Of a DNA stretch of 64,000 nt, positions 63,062 through 64,000 are shown in pieces; positions within the stretch are counted from its first letter, which is position 1; the number at the start of each line of letters is the position of its first letter. The notes under the pieces were generated by a model. The model worked only from the letters and a program-made list of their open reading frames with translations, was not told the DNA's origin and did not search any database. Source of the DNA: CAYPHY01 sp964410625 (GTDB taxonomy: Bacteria; Chloroflexota; Anaerolineae; Promineifilales; Promineifilaceae); contig CAYPHY010000003.1 of the NCBI GenBank assembly GCA_964410625.1, positions 1-64,000 on the forward strand, in the 5' to 3' direction. The position numbers and the translations under genes are program-made.

Positions 63062-64000
63062 ATGAACCTACCAGAGAAATACTATCACTGTTTTTTAGGA
63101 AATGGGCTGGATGCGGTGCTGATCGGCCGCACTGGGCTGATGACTGGCGAAAAGGTCGGCGTGGACCGCTGCGTTTGGTATAAGTCCAACCGCTACTACC
63201 CGGAACACAAGTTGGTGCAGGTGGCTGGTCGCTGGCCGAAGGATAAACCGCTGGAACATGCCGAGGGGTCTGGCTGGTTTGAACTCGCCCCCCTCGGCCG
63301 TGTCTGGTATGACCTCGCCGTTGATGACCAGCCGTTGGAATTGCAAAACAGCGAACAACAGTTTGTCCCCCAGGAAGGCACGCTGTATAGCGATCTCGAC
63401 TATGGCGCGGTGCAGGGAACGGCCGAGACCTGGATGCCTCCCACACTATCTTTGCTGGTTGCCCGTTTCACCTTTGATCAGCCGGTGGTGTTCCGCGCCT
63501 CCCTGGCCCCTGGTGTGTGGGTAGTCGAAGGCTGGGACACGGACCCGTTCATCAGCGTGGAAATGGCCGAGGAGAAGGCGGAGGGTCGGTATGATCTAGG
63601 TGAAACGCGAGGGCTGTTGGTGATGCGCGTCGAGGGCGGCGAGGCGGTTGGCTTTGCAGCCGATGGTGATGTACGCAGCTTAAGCCATCAGGGCACTCAA
63701 TTTACTGTTTACTTCGCCATCTTCGATGACCAACAAGACAGCCTACAAGCCGATTGGTTGGATGCGGCCGTTGGACAAGGGTATGAAAGTTTGCGTAGTG
63801 AGCTATTGACCTTCTGGGGGGATTACTTCAGCGTATCCAGTGTTTCCATCCCCGATCCCGAATTTCAATACTTCTACAACGCCACCCAATACCATATCAA
63901 GGCGATGCAGAACCCACAATCGGGTGGTCTGCCGGTGAATAACCTGCGCCGTACCTGGTCATCCCACCTCTTTTGGGATAGCTACTATCTCCAGCGGGCG
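63062..64000 (+). CDS. Probable glycoside hydrolase, 3-prime end outside window
   Basis: An open reading frame of 313 codons without a stop runs from ATG 63062 to the window end. The N-terminal part (HCFLGNGLDAVLIGRTGLM, WYKSNRYYPE) looks like the beta-sandwich of GH65-type or other (alpha/alpha)6-barrel glycosidases. Its end, LRRTWSSHLFWDSYYLQRA, matches the HxFWDxE/S-type entry into the helical barrel of such enzymes. The catalytic acid lies beyond the window. It follows the two permeases in the same direction, so it probably breaks down the imported sugar inside the cell. The ribosome site is weak, and a MITE-like element separates it from the permeases. Confidence 0.65.
   Translation, partial: MNLPEKYYHCFLGNGLDAVLIGRTGLMTGEKVGVDRCVWYKSNRYYPEHKLVQVAGRWPKDKPLEHAEGSGWFELAPLGRVWYDLAVDDQPLELQNSEQQFVPQEGTLYSDLDYGAVQGTAETWMPPTLSLLVARFTFDQPVVFRASLAPGVWVVEGWDTDPFISVEMAEEKAEGRYDLGETRGLLVMRVEGGEAVGFAADGDVRSLSHQGTQFTVYFAIFDDQQDSLQADWLDAAVGQGYESLRSELLTFWGDYFSVSSVSIPDPEFQYFYNATQYHIKAMQNPQSGGLPVNNLRRTWSSHLFWDSYYLQRA

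Overview
The window looks like a chromosomal segment of a Chloroflexota bacterium, most likely the Anaerolineae/Caldilineae/Ardenticatenia group. This is inferred from the mix of large secreted FG-GAP proteins with Thr-Pro linkers, an LPL-type tail, a PfkB adenosine kinase of the actinobacterial/Chloroflexi kind next to ahcY, a lipoprotein sugar ABC system, and the base composition. No rRNA, tRNA or CRISPR array was seen.

Layout. 176-19124 (minus) is a block of six large secreted or surface proteins built from a shared kit: FG-GAP/VCBS calcium-loop repeats, cadherin-like repeats, a laminin-G-like domain and an unnamed four-repeat module carrying FDGSDVGL. The largest is about 2135 residues. 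A divergent gene (19863-23300) adds InlB-type repeats and a DUF1349-like domain, and it shares a roughly 385-residue domain with the giant gene. In both proteins that domain sits inside another repeat. 23439-26042 is a probable operon of two small membrane proteins and a PHP-Schlafen(AlbA) fusion. 26106-29038 holds a mog-like gene, an EamA transporter and an RlmI-like methyltransferase. 29085-34641 (minus) holds two adjacent class III cyclase/NTPase proteins whose active-site losses are complementary. 34922-45871 is a plus-strand housekeeping run: smc, tpiA, an M50-like protease, transaldolase, a stand-alone cNMP-binding protein, a GT4 glycosyltransferase, yraN, miaA and a stand-alone receiver. 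46070-57663 holds a REP-associated transposase with palindromes, an MBL hydrolase, a nucleotidyltransferase, a PAP2-like protein, ahcY and adoK (S-adenosylhomocysteine clearance), a GT2, an RfbH-type CDP-sugar 3-dehydrase, a LysM protein and an atypical sensor kinase. 58107-64000 is a LacI-regulated sugar locus: repressor, binding lipoprotein, two permeases and the start of a probable glycosidase.

Two genome-scale signals cut across all of this. Heptanucleotide tandem arrays, mostly as facing inverted pairs, fill many gaps from stop codon to start codon and are also found in frame inside smc, miaA, rlmI, the EamA gene and a cyclase gene. The palindrome CGGCCG is strikingly over-represented. 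Both resemble repeat habits known from filamentous cyanobacteria (STRR heptamers, HIP1). The observation I would follow first is the complementary cyclase pair.
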